The position numbers and the translations under genes are program-made. Shown here one piece after another: positions 36,602-46,402 of a DNA stretch of 64,000 nt (position 1 is the stretch's first letter; the number at the start of each line of letters is the position of its first letter). The notes beneath the pieces were generated by a model. That model searched no databases and had not been told where the DNA came from. It worked only from the letters and a program-made list of their open reading frames with translations. Location: positions 32,113 to 96,112 of the forward strand of contig JAKLIF010000010.1 in NCBI GenBank assembly GCA_022709755.1. The letters are read 5' to 3'. The stretch is from Elusimicrobiota bacterium (GTDB taxonomy: Bacteria > Elusimicrobiota > Elusimicrobia > FEN-1173 > JAKLIF01).

Positions 36602-38025
36602 AAGAAAATACGCCATCCGTGCTATCCATAGAATCCTTGGCGACAGGGGGCGACTCCGTCGCCCGAGACAACCGCTATGTCATCTTCGTCCCCTACGGGG
36701 CACCGGGAGACAGGGTCAAGCTGGCGCACTTTGAACACCATCAACGTTTCACCCGGGCCCGAATCGTGGAAATCCTCGAGCCATCACCGGAACGCGTGTC
36801 TCCCCGCTGTCCTGTGTTCTATAAGCCCGGAGATGGGGTCGGGACATTCTGCGGGGGATGCGACTGGCAACACCTCAAACCGGAATACCAGCTGAAAGCC
36901 AAAGAAACCCTTTTCAAGGAATCGCTCCACAAAATCGGCGGATTGGTGAACCCTCGGGTGGAATCCCTCCTCCCCTCCCCCGATCCGTGGCGTTACCGCA
37001 ACAAAGTGCAGATCCCCTTCGAGGCGAAAACGGATGGGGGGGTTCAAGCCGGTTTCTATTCTCCGGGGTCACATACGGTCGTCCCTTTCGACGATTGTCC
37101 CGTCCAGACGGAGATATCGGTGCGGATCTATCATACGGTCCTGGATTGGGTGAGACGGGAAAACGTGCGTATCTATCAACCCGCGACAGGGCAGGGATGG
37201 TTGAGGCATCTCTACATCCGGACCAATTCCGCTCAGCAGGCCCTCGTGGCTCTCATCACCAACTCCGCCCCATTCCCCAACAGCGCGGAATTCTGCCGAT
37301 CCCTCCGCTCGCAGAATCCGGGAGTGGTCAGCGTATATCAGAACATCAACATGCAGCGGAATCAAATCATTCTGGGGAACGAATGGAAGCATCTGGAGGG
37401 GTCAAAATCTCTGCCGGAATCGATCTTGGGGCTGAAATGGGCTCTCTCCCCCGGATCATTCTTTCAAGTCAACCATGGAGCCGCCGAAAAACTATTCTCG
37501 ACGGTCATCGAGTGGATTGCGCCGACTCGGATGGATTTCATCTTGGAATTGTATTCGGGGGTGGGGGTCCTCTCTCTCTCCTTGGCCGCCAAAGCCCGCG
37601 CGGTCTGGGGGATCGAGGAGAATCCGACGGCTATTCAAGATGCTTGGAACGCCTCCCGCCTCAATGGAATCTCCAACGTGCGTTTCTGGCGGGGCTCTTG
37701 TGAGACCGTTCTATCCCGGAGAGATTTCAGGAAGATGGCTCCTCCGCGTTTCCAGAGCGTCGTCTTGGACCCGCCTCGAGCCGGATGCACACCCCAGGTC
37801 TTGAGGAACATCTCTTTCCTGAAACCCGATAAAATCATCTACGTTTCGTGCGATCCCGCCACTCTCGCGCGGGACATCAAGATTCTGACGAAATACGGCT
37901 ATCACCTGCAGAGATCCGTCCCCGTGGACCTCTTCCCTCAGACCTCTCACATCGAGAGTGTGAATCTCCTGGTCCGGCGGTCAAACCCGTCCCAAAAGAT
38001 TTCTGACGATCTTCTCCGTCGATAA
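36598..38025 (+). CDS. rlmD: 23S rRNA (uracil-5)-methyltransferase, RumA/RlmD family
   Basis: A 475-residue SAM enzyme with an N-terminal TRAM-like RNA-binding part, a [4Fe-4S] site formed by CPVF..., GTFCGGCDWQ and DDCPVQ cysteines, and a C-terminal fold with ELYSGVGVLSLSLA. The nucleophile Cys is in VSCDPATLARD. In E. coli RlmD methylates U1939. Single enzymes in other phyla may do more than one site, so the exact target is inferred. Its last 45 nt overlap the convergent metF. Confidence 0.92.
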   Translation: MKENTPSVLSIESLATGGDSVARDNRYVIFVPYGAPGDRVKLAHFEHHQRFTRARIVEILEPSPERVSPRCPVFYKPGDGVGTFCGGCDWQHLKPEYQLKAKETLFKESLHKIGGLVNPRVESLLPSPDPWRYRNKVQIPFEAKTDGGVQAGFYSPGSHTVVPFDDCPVQTEISVRIYHTVLDWVRRENVRIYQPATGQGWLRHLYIRTNSAQQALVALITNSAPFPNSAEFCRSLRSQNPGVVSVYQNINMQRNQIILGNEWKHLEGSKSLPESILGLKWALSPGSFFQVNHGAAEKLFSTVIEWIAPTRMDFILELYSGVGVLSLSLAAKARAVWGIEENPTAIQDAWNASRLNGISNVRFWRGSCETVLSRRDFRKMAPPRFQSVVLDPPRAGCTPQVLRNISFLKPDKIIYVSCDPATLARDIKILTKYGYHLQRSVPVDLFPQTSHIESVNLLVRRSNPSQKISDDLLRR

Positions 38026-38850
38026 AGAACGGTTCATCGTATAGAAGTGGATGCCCGGCGCCCCGCGCCTCAACAATTCCTCCGCCTGGCGGGTCGAATG
38101 CTCGATCCCCAACTGAATCACGGCGGCGGGGTCGTCCTGACGCCGTTCCAACTCGGCCATCAGGGCCTTCGGCACCGTCGCCCCGCAGAGAGATGTAAAC
38201 CGCTTGATCTGGCTCACGCTGGTGATCGGCATGAGCCCCGGCAGGATGGGGATTCTCACCCCACGCTTCGCTACTTTTTCGACGAACTCAAAGTAGAAAC
38301 GGTTATCGAAGAACAACTGAGTCGCCGCGAAATCGGCTCCCGCCTCCACTTTCCCGATGAAGTGATCGATGTCCGCCTCGGGGCTGGCCGACTCCGGGTG
38401 CCGTTCCGGATAGCAGGCCACTCCGATGCAGAAACCCCAGGACCGGCGGATATGCGCCACCAGTTGATCCGCATGCGAAAACCCGTCAGGTGCGGGAACG
38501 AACTGTGTCTCTCCCTTGGGAGGGTCCCCTCGCAGGGCCAGGATGTTCTCCACTCCCCGTTCCTGCAATTCTCCGAGGATAGCCGTCAGATCGTCCTGTG
38601 AGGCACCGACACAGGTCAGATGGGCCAGGGTATCGATCCCGAGGTTTTTCTTGATGCCGCACACGGTGTCGATCGTCTTCCGATGGGTGCTTCCCCCGGC
38701 CCCCCACGTGACAGACACATAAGTGGGGTTCAGGGCTTTGAGGGTCTCGGCCGTCTGAAAAAGCTGCCGGACGTCCTCATCCGTCTTCGGGGGGAAGAAC
38801 TCGAACGAAAAAGACGGTTTGATTTTTTTCAACAACTCCGATATCTTCAT
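37981..38850 (-). CDS. metF: Methylenetetrahydrofolate reductase
   Basis: A 289-residue flavoenzyme reducing methylene- to methyl-THF for methionine synthesis. It has SFEFFPPKTDED at the N-terminus (Glu in FEFFPPK), VTWGAGGS, LTCVGAS and ALRGDPPKGE. The start is at 38850 after GGGAGGAGGGA. It is the last gene of the long minus-strand run, and its 3' end overlaps the opposing methyltransferase gene. Confidence 0.96.
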   Translation of the reverse strand: MKISELLKKIKPSFSFEFFPPKTDEDVRQLFQTAETLKALNPTYVSVTWGAGGSTHRKTIDTVCGIKKNLGIDTLAHLTCVGASQDDLTAILGELQERGVENILALRGDPPKGETQFVPAPDGFSHADQLVAHIRRSWGFCIGVACYPERHPESASPEADIDHFIGKVEAGADFAATQLFFDNRFYFEFVEKVAKRGVRIPILPGLMPITSVSQIKRFTSLCGATVPKALMAELERRQDDPAAVIQLGIEHSTRQAEELLRRGAPGIHFYTMNRSLSTEKIVRNLLGRV

Positions 38851-38860
38851 TCCCTCCTCC

Positions 38861-40288
38861 CTATTCCAACGTGATCCGATAATCCTGCCAAGCCAGGGTT
38901 GGATCCGACTGGATCTCAATGCTCCGGCGGAGATTTTTTTCCAACCGTTCCTGCCGTTGCCGGACGAAATCCGCCACGGCGGGAGGCAACAAGAGCCTCA
39001 AGCGACCATCGGTCCTTCCTTGCGTCATGTTCTTGATCTCTTTTTCCAGTTTCAGGTATGTGGATTCCCGCGATAACACCCAACCGCTCCCGTCGCATTC
39101 CGCGCAGGGTTCGGACAGCAAGGACAGGAGGGACTCCCTCCGGCGTTCTCGCGTCATCTCCACCAGTCCCAGGCGGGTGATCGGCAGGATCTTGATCTTC
39201 GCGCGATCGGAACGGGTGATCTTGAGAAGATGATCCACCACTTTATGCTGGTTGCGCCGGCGCCGCATATCGATGAAATCGATGACGATGATTCCACCGA
39301 TGTTCCTCAGGCGCAGTTGCCGGGCCACCTCCGTGGCCGCCTCGAGGTTGGTGGCCGTCACGGTCTCTTCCTGCGACTTGTCTCCAGTGAATTTCCCGGT
39401 ATTCACATCGATGGCGCAGAGCGATTCCGCCTCCTGGATGATGATATATCCCCCGGAAGGAAGGTCGACGCGCTGATGACGGAGTTTGGCGATCTCCTGT
39501 TCCACACCGAACGCCTCGAAGACCGGGGTGCGGCCAGTGTAATGCTGGATCCGGTCCGCGTATTCCGGCACCAGCATTTCCATATAACGCTTCACATCCA
39601 GATACTCGTCCCGCGAATCGATCAGGTAGATATCCACCTGCTCGTTCATGATGTCGCGCGCGACCTGAAAAGTCAGACCGACCTCCCTGTGGATCAACGT
39701 TCCCGTCGGAGACGCCTCGAATTTCTTCTGCGTCTCATCCCAAACGCGCATGAGGTATTTCATCTCGCGGGCCAATTCGCGATCACTCACGTTCTCCGCC
39801 TCCGTCCGAACGATCACACCACCCGGCGGGTTCAGGCTCTCCACGATCTTCCGGAGCCGTTCACGCTCGGGTTTATTCATCAACTGCTTGGAGACACCGA
39901 TATGTTCGCTCTTCGGCATCAGGATGAGGAAGCGCCCCGGAAGAGAAATATCCATGGTGACCTTCATCCCCTTGGTCCCGATGGCCTCTTTGGCCACCTG
40001 CACCATGATCTGATCCCCCTTGCGCAACATCTTCTCTATATTGCGCTCGTTGTTCTCGGAAAGAACATCCGTGATATACAGATAGGCGTTCTTTTCAAAA
40101 CCGACATTGACGAATGCGCTCGATATCCCAGGGAGGACGTTCTCAACCCTCCCCTTATATATGTTGCCCACCAACTTCGATATTCCTAACGCCGGTCGAT
40201 CGATGAAAAGCTCGGTCATCCGTCCGTCTTCTAGCAGCGCCACCCGTGTTTCTTCCTGGGCGCAATTGGCAATTATTTCTTTTTTCAC
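38861..40288 (-). CDS. rng: Ribonuclease G/E family
   Basis: A 475-residue endoribonuclease of 5' rRNA processing and mRNA decay. An S1 RNA-binding domain (about 30-110, LVGNIYKGRVENVLPGISSAFVNVG) is followed by the catalytic part with CAIDVNTGKFTG and IVIDFIDMR (metal aspartates) and the Zn-link Cys pair CAEC. It lacks the long C-terminal tail of RNase E. I chose GTG at 40288 because GGAGGTG lies 6 nt upstream. The upstream ATG (40303) overlaps that site. Confidence 0.95.
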   Translation of the reverse strand: MKKEIIANCAQEETRVALLEDGRMTELFIDRPALGISKLVGNIYKGRVENVLPGISSAFVNVGFEKNAYLYITDVLSENNERNIEKMLRKGDQIMVQVAKEAIGTKGMKVTMDISLPGRFLILMPKSEHIGVSKQLMNKPERERLRKIVESLNPPGGVIVRTEAENVSDRELAREMKYLMRVWDETQKKFEASPTGTLIHREVGLTFQVARDIMNEQVDIYLIDSRDEYLDVKRYMEMLVPEYADRIQHYTGRTPVFEAFGVEQEIAKLRHQRVDLPSGGYIIIQEAESLCAIDVNTGKFTGDKSQEETVTATNLEAATEVARQLRLRNIGGIIVIDFIDMRRRRNQHKVVDHLLKITRSDRAKIKILPITRLGLVEMTRERRRESLLSLLSEPCAECDGSGWVLSRESTYLKLEKEIKNMTQGRTDGRLRLLLPPAVADFVRQRQERLEKNLRRSIEIQSDPTLAWQDYRITLE

Positions 40289-40345
40289 GTCACACACCTC
40301 CATGTGTCATTGGGCCTTTCAAACCTCACAAATCCCTCAGCCCTT

Positions 40346-42760
40346 TCAGGGTTCCCACAATTGTCCATCGGCCTGTTCCGAGAACAAGGCCTGTCGATGG
40401 ATCTTCAAGGAGCGGGTCTGATCGTCCGTCAAACTCAATACCGTCTTCAGGATATGCTCCGGTCTGAGCGTCCGGCCCGGTCCAAAACGAAGGACCATGC
40501 GGATCTTCTGATCATCCCACTCGAACTCCTTCAACAAATCTCCCACATCGATGCTCTCCTCCTTCTCCTTCTTTTTCTTGGTCACCCGCACGTGCGGGTT
40601 CTTCTTAAATTGATCCAACACCGTCTCCCGGGTGGCCCCCCGGAGATACTCCTCCCGTTCGACGCTATATCCCGCCACATTGAGAATCTCCTCCAGCGAT
40701 GGAAAATGGAGCGGGATGCGGTGGACGGACAGGACGCGAAAACCAGGCGGCAGGCATCGGTGCAGTTCTTCCTTCATCCCCTCGCACTCCATCCTTTGAT
40801 ACAACTCCAGATCCGCATATTCGGCTTCAGAAGAGTATCCAACCGATATCGCCGGGCCGAACGAGACATTCATGGTCTCCTGCTTCCCACCGGTGGCGAT
40901 GGGCCAGTGCAGGCGCCGGAACGTCCGTCGCAACAGTTCGATCTGCTCCAGATGAGACAAAAACCTCATGGCTCCGTCACGGGCAAAACGGCACCGGACC
41001 CGCCAGACGACTCGTGGAGCCTGCTTCCGGCGAGGAACGGCAACATGACTCGAGGCGCGGACAGCCGCCGGTTCAACCACCCTCGCCGGAGGAATACCCC
41101 CCTTCCGATATTCTTCCCTCCGCCGGAGAAGAGTCGTCTTATCCGACCCATTGAAAACTAAATCCCAAGGGAATGCTTCTTCCGGGAGACGAACGCGAGT
41201 CACCTCGGAATCAACATCAACCCCCTTTTGGCGGACGGATTCCAACCATCTCCCGACCAAGGAACCGGAATCATCCCGATCCCCCTCTTTCCAATAATAG
41301 TCGTTCCCCCAGGAGCAAAATAAATCCGTCAGGCGCTCGTCGAGCCGCCCCAGATACGATTGAAGCAACGCCGTTTCCCAGGAATTCCCACGGACGCCAC
41401 CGCCATAGTTTTTTTGGAAGCACTTCTTCAATTGCTGGAAACCGGAGGGACTCATGAACGGGTCCCATTGAAAGATCGTGTGCGGCGCCGTCCCCGACGG
41501 TTCACAGGAAACGGCCAGCTTCATATCCCGATAATTCCTCATCGAGCGTTCCAATAAAGATCCCAAAGCCGCCCATCCCGGCAGACTTTTTTCTCCATCC
41601 GGCATCGACATCACCAACCGAAGATGGATGTTCCGGGCGCCGACTGACCACATCCGCCGGATGAATCCATCGACATCCTCCCCCGCCAGAAAACCTGTCC
41701 GAGGATGATAGAACGGGAATCCCCAAAGAGTCATATTCCAGACCGTCCTCTCCGACGGATATTTTTCAAATCCGACATTCCCGAGAGGCAATCCGAAGAC
41801 ATCCGGGATGTGGCAGACTGCGCGCTCTCGCTGGGCCACACCGCCCAGTTTCACCAGTTTACGGCAAAGATCGCCGCCGTCCCGGTCATAAGGGGATCGG
41901 AGCGCCCAGCGATCATATCCCCCTTGGGCAAAAGCGGTATCCACTTCTCGGAGCATATCCTCATCGGAATCGGGAGACAGCGCCCCCCCATAAGGAACGA
42001 ATCCGTCCGTTTCACCGGTTCCGAGACACACAATCGATTCAAACTGATGTCCTAACGGCTCGCTGTAACTGATCGGCCCCACTTCGGGACGAAACATCTC
42101 GGCCCGGTCATATCGAGGGACCACAACCCCATTTTTCCGTCGATGCGATGGAACATAGACCCCATCCCTCTCCGCCAGCATCGAGAAAAATGCTTCCCGC
42201 GATATTTTCCCCTTTTTCCTCTCAGACAAGGCATTCGACAAAGAAAGCATGTGGCTCTCGGGCCAGCCCAATAAATAAAGATCGATGATCCCGGACAGTG
42301 GGGCCGGGTTCAGACAAGCATTCCCACATCCAATAATGATGGGGGCCGTCTCGGTACGCAAGTGAGTCCTGGGGGGTATTCCGGAGGCCGACAACACCGG
42401 ATTGACTCCCAGGAGATCAATCTCGTTATCCAGGATGAACACGATCGCATCGAAATCTTTCAGAGGCCGGCCGGATTGAAAAGCCCACCAATCCCGCCCC
42501 TCCCTTTTCAATACATCGAAGACATCTGGCCCCGGAAGAGAGGACAGATCCACTTCCACTTCCCGGGGACAACACCCAATCAGCCGGAACAACGCCGTGG
42601 ACTTCCAAATCGTGTTCAATCGAGGGCGGACAAAACAAATCCGGGGCCCAACACCCTCCCCCGAAGAAGAAGAGAGGATGAGCGGGAGATAGCGTGACGG
42701 ATGTTGAACCAACGACAAGACTCTCTCTCTCGTCTGATCCAGAAAAGGAACTCCTGTCAT
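40346..42760 (-). CDS. TIGR03960-type radical-SAM-like protein fused to DUF2344, cluster cysteines lost
   Basis: An 804-residue protein. An N-terminal B12-binding-like region is followed by a radical-SAM-like barrel. Residues about 583-780 match DUF2344 (VRCRFARDGAMRFLSHLEQIELLRRTFRR). In this family the cluster motif is normally a GCtRGCRFCqAG-like CxxxCxxC. The aligned segment here is VCLGTGETDGFVPYGG (C245 kept, G249 and D252 in place of Cys). The DUF2344 GFNPHP-like part is also changed (TGGKQETM). So it is probably not a functional radical SAM enzyme. The family is usually found beside rng, as here. Start ATG after AAGGGG. Confidence 0.85.
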   Translation of the reverse strand: MTGVPFLDQTRERVLSLVQHPSRYLPLILSSSSGEGVGPRICFVRPRLNTIWKSTALFRLIGCCPREVEVDLSSLPGPDVFDVLKREGRDWWAFQSGRPLKDFDAIVFILDNEIDLLGVNPVLSASGIPPRTHLRTETAPIIIGCGNACLNPAPLSGIIDLYLLGWPESHMLSLSNALSERKKGKISREAFFSMLAERDGVYVPSHRRKNGVVVPRYDRAEMFRPEVGPISYSEPLGHQFESIVCLGTGETDGFVPYGGALSPDSDEDMLREVDTAFAQGGYDRWALRSPYDRDGGDLCRKLVKLGGVAQRERAVCHIPDVFGLPLGNVGFEKYPSERTVWNMTLWGFPFYHPRTGFLAGEDVDGFIRRMWSVGARNIHLRLVMSMPDGEKSLPGWAALGSLLERSMRNYRDMKLAVSCEPSGTAPHTIFQWDPFMSPSGFQQLKKCFQKNYGGGVRGNSWETALLQSYLGRLDERLTDLFCSWGNDYYWKEGDRDDSGSLVGRWLESVRQKGVDVDSEVTRVRLPEEAFPWDLVFNGSDKTTLLRRREEYRKGGIPPARVVEPAAVRASSHVAVPRRKQAPRVVWRVRCRFARDGAMRFLSHLEQIELLRRTFRRLHWPIATGGKQETMNVSFGPAISVGYSSEAEYADLELYQRMECEGMKEELHRCLPPGFRVLSVHRIPLHFPSLEEILNVAGYSVEREEYLRGATRETVLDQFKKNPHVRVTKKKKEKEESIDVGDLLKEFEWDDQKIRMVLRFGPGRTLRPEHILKTVLSLTDDQTRSLKIHRQALFSEQADGQLWEP

Positions 42761-42772
42761 CGCGAATACCCC

Positions 42773-44143
42773 TTACAAGACATAGCGCCTCAGGTGGATG
42801 GACATCAATATCCCGATCCCCGCACAGGCTCCGACGAGAGAAGACCCCCCGTAAGAGACGAAGGGGAGGGGAAGCCCCGTGACCGGCATCAATCCCATGA
42901 CCATCCCCACGTTGACCAAACCCGACACGGCAAACAAGGAGCCGATCGAGATGGCCAGCCACCGGCCGAACCGATCGCGCGACATATAGGCAATGTCAAA
43001 AGCCCTCCAGACAATCCAGAAATACAACCCCAACACGATCAGGGCCAGGAAGAATCCTCCCTCTTCCGCGATCAATGAGAACACGAAATCAGTATGCCGT
43101 TCCGGCAAGAAACCCAATTGGGCCTGACTGCCAGACAAATATCCCTTCCCGAACAGCCTTCCGGACCCGATGGCGATTTCCGATTGAAGGATATTGTATC
43201 CCGCCCCCTGGGGGTCCAGTGTGGGGTTCACGAAAGCGATCAAACGCTTCCTCTGATACTCCTTCAAAACGCTCTTGACCATGAACGATCCGCTGACGCC
43301 GACGACCACCACCATCAGCGTCGAGACCAGATAAAACGCCGGGATCACGATCCTCCACTGCCGAAGAAACCACCATCCGACCACCAACAATAAACAAAGA
43401 CCCAGCCAAAACTGAAAGAAGGGGGCGTTCGTTTCCACAAAAGCTTGTTGGATCCACAACCGCACCATATGCCCCTCCGCACGGAACTCGGAAAACTTCA
43501 AATAGGTCGAAACCAGGGGGATCCCCAAAGACAAAGCACCCAGGGCCCCGACAGCCAAAAGATGGTTGACCCGGGCTCCCGCCGTATAAAGGAGGATGAA
43601 AGCCATCGGGAACAATACCAAGGTACTTGAAAAATCCGGCTGGAGGAGGATCAATCCGAGATGGATCCCCAGCATCAAGAAGGGCGTGAAAAGCCCCTGC
43701 CAGCGACCGAGATCAAACAAGGACCGGTCCACATAACCGGCCAATCCAACGGCCAACAGCAACTTCGTCAATTCCACCGGCTGGAAATAGAACCAATAAA
43801 AGTTCAGCCACGCTCTCGTCCCACGGAGACGCGTTCCGAACAAGAGAACGGCCAACAACAACAGTACACTCAGGAAATAGATCCCATACGAATAGGTTCG
43901 CAACACTTGATAGGGAAGAATGGACAAGAGCAACACCAAAAGGATCCCCGCCGCCGCAGCCAACCCCTGCCGGATCAGATAATCCCCCGAGTGTCCGGAC
44001 GGGGCGGTGGCCGAATAGATAAAGACGACCCCAAGTCCTATCAGCATCAACATCACTCCCAACAAAGTCCAATCCACCCGACGTAAAACGCGTTTCAACC
44101 ATGACTCTTCTTCAACCCGCTTGGGATATATGGCCAACGTCAT
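42773..44143 (-). CDS. rodA: Peptidoglycan polymerase RodA (SEDS)
   Basis: A 456-residue polytopic glycosyltransferase of the elongasome, with about ten or more membrane helices. SEDS signatures include FIYSATAPSG, GSGRLFGKGYLSGSQAQLGFLPERHTDFVFSLIAEE (with the catalytic Asp in the HTDF segment) and LPFVSYGGSSL. It is longer than the usual 370-420, with extra hydrophobic segments in the middle. Its start overlaps the mrdA stop (ATGA), its transpeptidase partner. Confidence 0.95.
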   Translation of the reverse strand: MTLAIYPKRVEEESWLKRVLRRVDWTLLGVMLMLIGLGVVFIYSATAPSGHSGDYLIRQGLAAAAGILLVLLLSILPYQVLRTYSYGIYFLSVLLLLAVLLFGTRLRGTRAWLNFYWFYFQPVELTKLLLAVGLAGYVDRSLFDLGRWQGLFTPFLMLGIHLGLILLQPDFSSTLVLFPMAFILLYTAGARVNHLLAVGALGALSLGIPLVSTYLKFSEFRAEGHMVRLWIQQAFVETNAPFFQFWLGLCLLLVVGWWFLRQWRIVIPAFYLVSTLMVVVVGVSGSFMVKSVLKEYQRKRLIAFVNPTLDPQGAGYNILQSEIAIGSGRLFGKGYLSGSQAQLGFLPERHTDFVFSLIAEEGGFFLALIVLGLYFWIVWRAFDIAYMSRDRFGRWLAISIGSLFAVSGLVNVGMVMGLMPVTGLPLPFVSYGGSSLVGACAGIGILMSIHLRRYVL

Positions 44144-45897
44144 AGTTTCTTCTCCGGAGAGGGGAATGCCGCTTCGATGATCGACCGGGCGATGGGACCC
44201 GCCGCGGCCGAACCCCGACCGCCGTTTTCAACGAAAACCGCAATCGCCAGGGACGGGGGTTCCCCGGGGATTCCCGCATAACAACCGAACCACGCATGAT
44301 CTTCCCCGTGAGGATTCTGTGCCGTTCCTGTTTTCCCACCGACAGCCAGGTCGGCTCGATAGACGCTGCGCGCCGTTCCCTCGACCACGACACGCTGCAA
44401 TCCCGTCCATAAACGTTCCCATGTTTCCTTCGCCAATGAAACGGTTCCCGTCTTTTGGGGATTGTTCTGCAACCGGACCTTTCCGTCGGCGCTGACAATC
44501 CTCTGAAGGACATACGGTTTCCAGATTACCCCCCCATTCGCCACCGCCGACATCAACTGGGCCACTTGGATCGGCGTCGCCAGAACAGGGCCCTGCCCGA
44601 TGGAAAAATTGACGGTGTCTCCATCAAACCAACTACTTCGCGCCACTTCTTTTTTCCACGCAATCCCAGGCAGAAGGCCGGCGGATTCCCCCGGGATATC
44701 GATCCCCGTCCGGCGGCCCATTCCGAACATTTTGGCGCACTGTTCCAACCGGTCGGGACCCAGATACAACCCCACGTTGTAGAAATAGACATTGCACGAC
44801 CAAACGAGGGCGTTCCAAAAATCCATCCGGCCATGCTTCTTCCAACAGGCAAAATCCTTCTTTCCGGACCGGAACATCCCATCACAATAAATGACGCGGT
44901 GCGGGTCCCACTGCCCCTCCTCCAAAAGCGCCGCCGAATCGATGATCTTAAAAATGGATCCGATGGGATATGTCCCCTGAACGGCTCGGTCGAAGAGCGG
45001 CAGGTCGGGATGAACCAACAAACTGGCCACGCTTTCCGCAACGTTGTATTCGGGGTAACTGGCCAGGGCCTTAACGGCTCCCGTCCTGGGATCCAGAACA
45101 ACGGCGGCCCCCCGGCCTGTCGATGAGTTCTGAAGCCCCCTCTCCGCCGCTTCCTGTAATCGCCGATCAAGTGTTAGGTGGAGATTCATCCCCGGCTTCG
45201 GAAGGATCTGATTGATGACGCGCACATGCCGCCCCGTGGCATCCATCTCAAAGCGAAGCCCTCCTTCGAGTCCGTGCAGATATTCCTCATAAACCTTCTC
45301 CAATCCACTCTTCCCGATCGTCTGTCCCAAATGATAAGAATCACGACGACTCAGTTCACGGGGACTGATCTCATCCACATAACCCAAAAGATGACCCGCA
45401 AAAAGTCCGAACCGGGACCGTCTTTTGGGTTCTGCGATGATATTGACTCCCGGAAGAGAAAGCTTCTTCTCGATCAACGCGAGGGCCGGTTGACGAGGGA
45501 TGTCCTGTAAGATTCGGACTGTCTTTCCGGTCCTCCGAGCCTCCCCCATTTTGCGATGGATCAAAAGAATTCGGTCAGGGAGCCACATCACCAATTCTTT
45601 TTCCACCGCGGCCTGTTCCTCCTGAGTGATGGAGAGTGCCGAATAAAAGACAGAGAAGCTGGGAGCATTATCCAAAAGGATCTCCCCCCGTGAATCGATA
45701 ATCGTGCCTCGCGGCGCACGCAAACTGATCGTCTGCGTCCTGTTCAACTCGGCCAATCTCAACATCTCGGATCCATGGATGACTTGAAGTTGGAACAAGC
45801 GCAACGAAAGGATGACAAAGCCCGTCGCCAGAGAGAACACAACGATCTTCAGACGCCCTTCCGTGCGGACATCCGAAAGGCTCAGAGACTCAGTCAA
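44140..45897 (-). CDS. mrdA: Penicillin-binding protein 2
   Basis: A 585-residue class B transpeptidase that crosslinks glycan made by RodA. An N-terminal anchor (about 15-40) precedes a pedestal domain and a transpeptidase domain with S314-x-x-K317 (GSIFK), S367-x-N369 (SCN) and KTG in VGGKTGTAQNPHG. Length is typical of PBP2. It overlaps mreD by 8 nt and rodA by 4 nt. Confidence 0.96.
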   Translation of the reverse strand: MTESLSLSDVRTEGRLKIVVFSLATGFVILSLRLFQLQVIHGSEMLRLAELNRTQTISLRAPRGTIIDSRGEILLDNAPSFSVFYSALSITQEEQAAVEKELVMWLPDRILLIHRKMGEARRTGKTVRILQDIPRQPALALIEKKLSLPGVNIIAEPKRRSRFGLFAGHLLGYVDEISPRELSRRDSYHLGQTIGKSGLEKVYEEYLHGLEGGLRFEMDATGRHVRVINQILPKPGMNLHLTLDRRLQEAAERGLQNSSTGRGAAVVLDPRTGAVKALASYPEYNVAESVASLLVHPDLPLFDRAVQGTYPIGSIFKIIDSAALLEEGQWDPHRVIYCDGMFRSGKKDFACWKKHGRMDFWNALVWSCNVYFYNVGLYLGPDRLEQCAKMFGMGRRTGIDIPGESAGLLPGIAWKKEVARSSWFDGDTVNFSIGQGPVLATPIQVAQLMSAVANGGVIWKPYVLQRIVSADGKVRLQNNPQKTGTVSLAKETWERLWTGLQRVVVEGTARSVYRADLAVGGKTGTAQNPHGEDHAWFGCYAGIPGEPPSLAIAVFVENGGRGSAAAGPIARSIIEAAFPSPEKKL

Positions 45898-46402
45898 GGA
45901 AGCCCCTCCGCCCGCAGAACTGAATCCACATCTTTACCCAAAAAGAACTCATGCGAAAAACGAGGGGGGCCAGCAATACGTTGAAAAATCCCTGGAATAA
46001 TACAACCCCCAATGACCAGGGACGCAAGACCTCCGCCTGGTCGAACACTTTTTGAAAAAACCAACACCCAAGGCCGCAAAAGATCGTCGCCCCGATGACC
46101 ATGGTGACCTGAGATACGGTCTTTTCCGAATCGATCTTTTTTGAGAGGAGCCCGACGAGATAGCCCAAGAGGCTCAGGAAAAACCCTTGGGTCCCGAAGA
46201 GGCTAAGGCCAGCCGCATCCGACCCCAGCCCCCAAAAAAAGCCCAATGTCTGGGCCAATCCGACCTGCCCCGTAATGCCCAAATACACCACCATAATCAA
46301 CGGGAGGTTTATAGACGGGTAACCGGCCGGAATGAAATAAACCATCAGCATCTGACAAACCCAGACAAGCGTGAATGTCATCAACCCGAACCACCAGATC
46401 AT
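45890..46402 (-). CDS. mreD: Rod shape-determining protein MreD
   Basis: A 170-residue inner-membrane protein with about five helices and no soluble domain. The FFWGLGSDAAGLSLFGTQGFFLSLLGYLVGLL region follows the MreD pattern (a G-x-x-x-D in the third helix). Low conservation is usual, and the call is secured by position between mreC and mrdA. Confidence 0.9.
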   Translation of the reverse strand: MIWWFGLMTFTLVWVCQMLMVYFIPAGYPSINLPLIMVVYLGITGQVGLAQTLGFFWGLGSDAAGLSLFGTQGFFLSLLGYLVGLLSKKIDSEKTVSQVTMVIGATIFCGLGCWFFQKVFDQAEVLRPWSLGVVLFQGFFNVLLAPLVFRMSSFWVKMWIQFCGRRGFLD

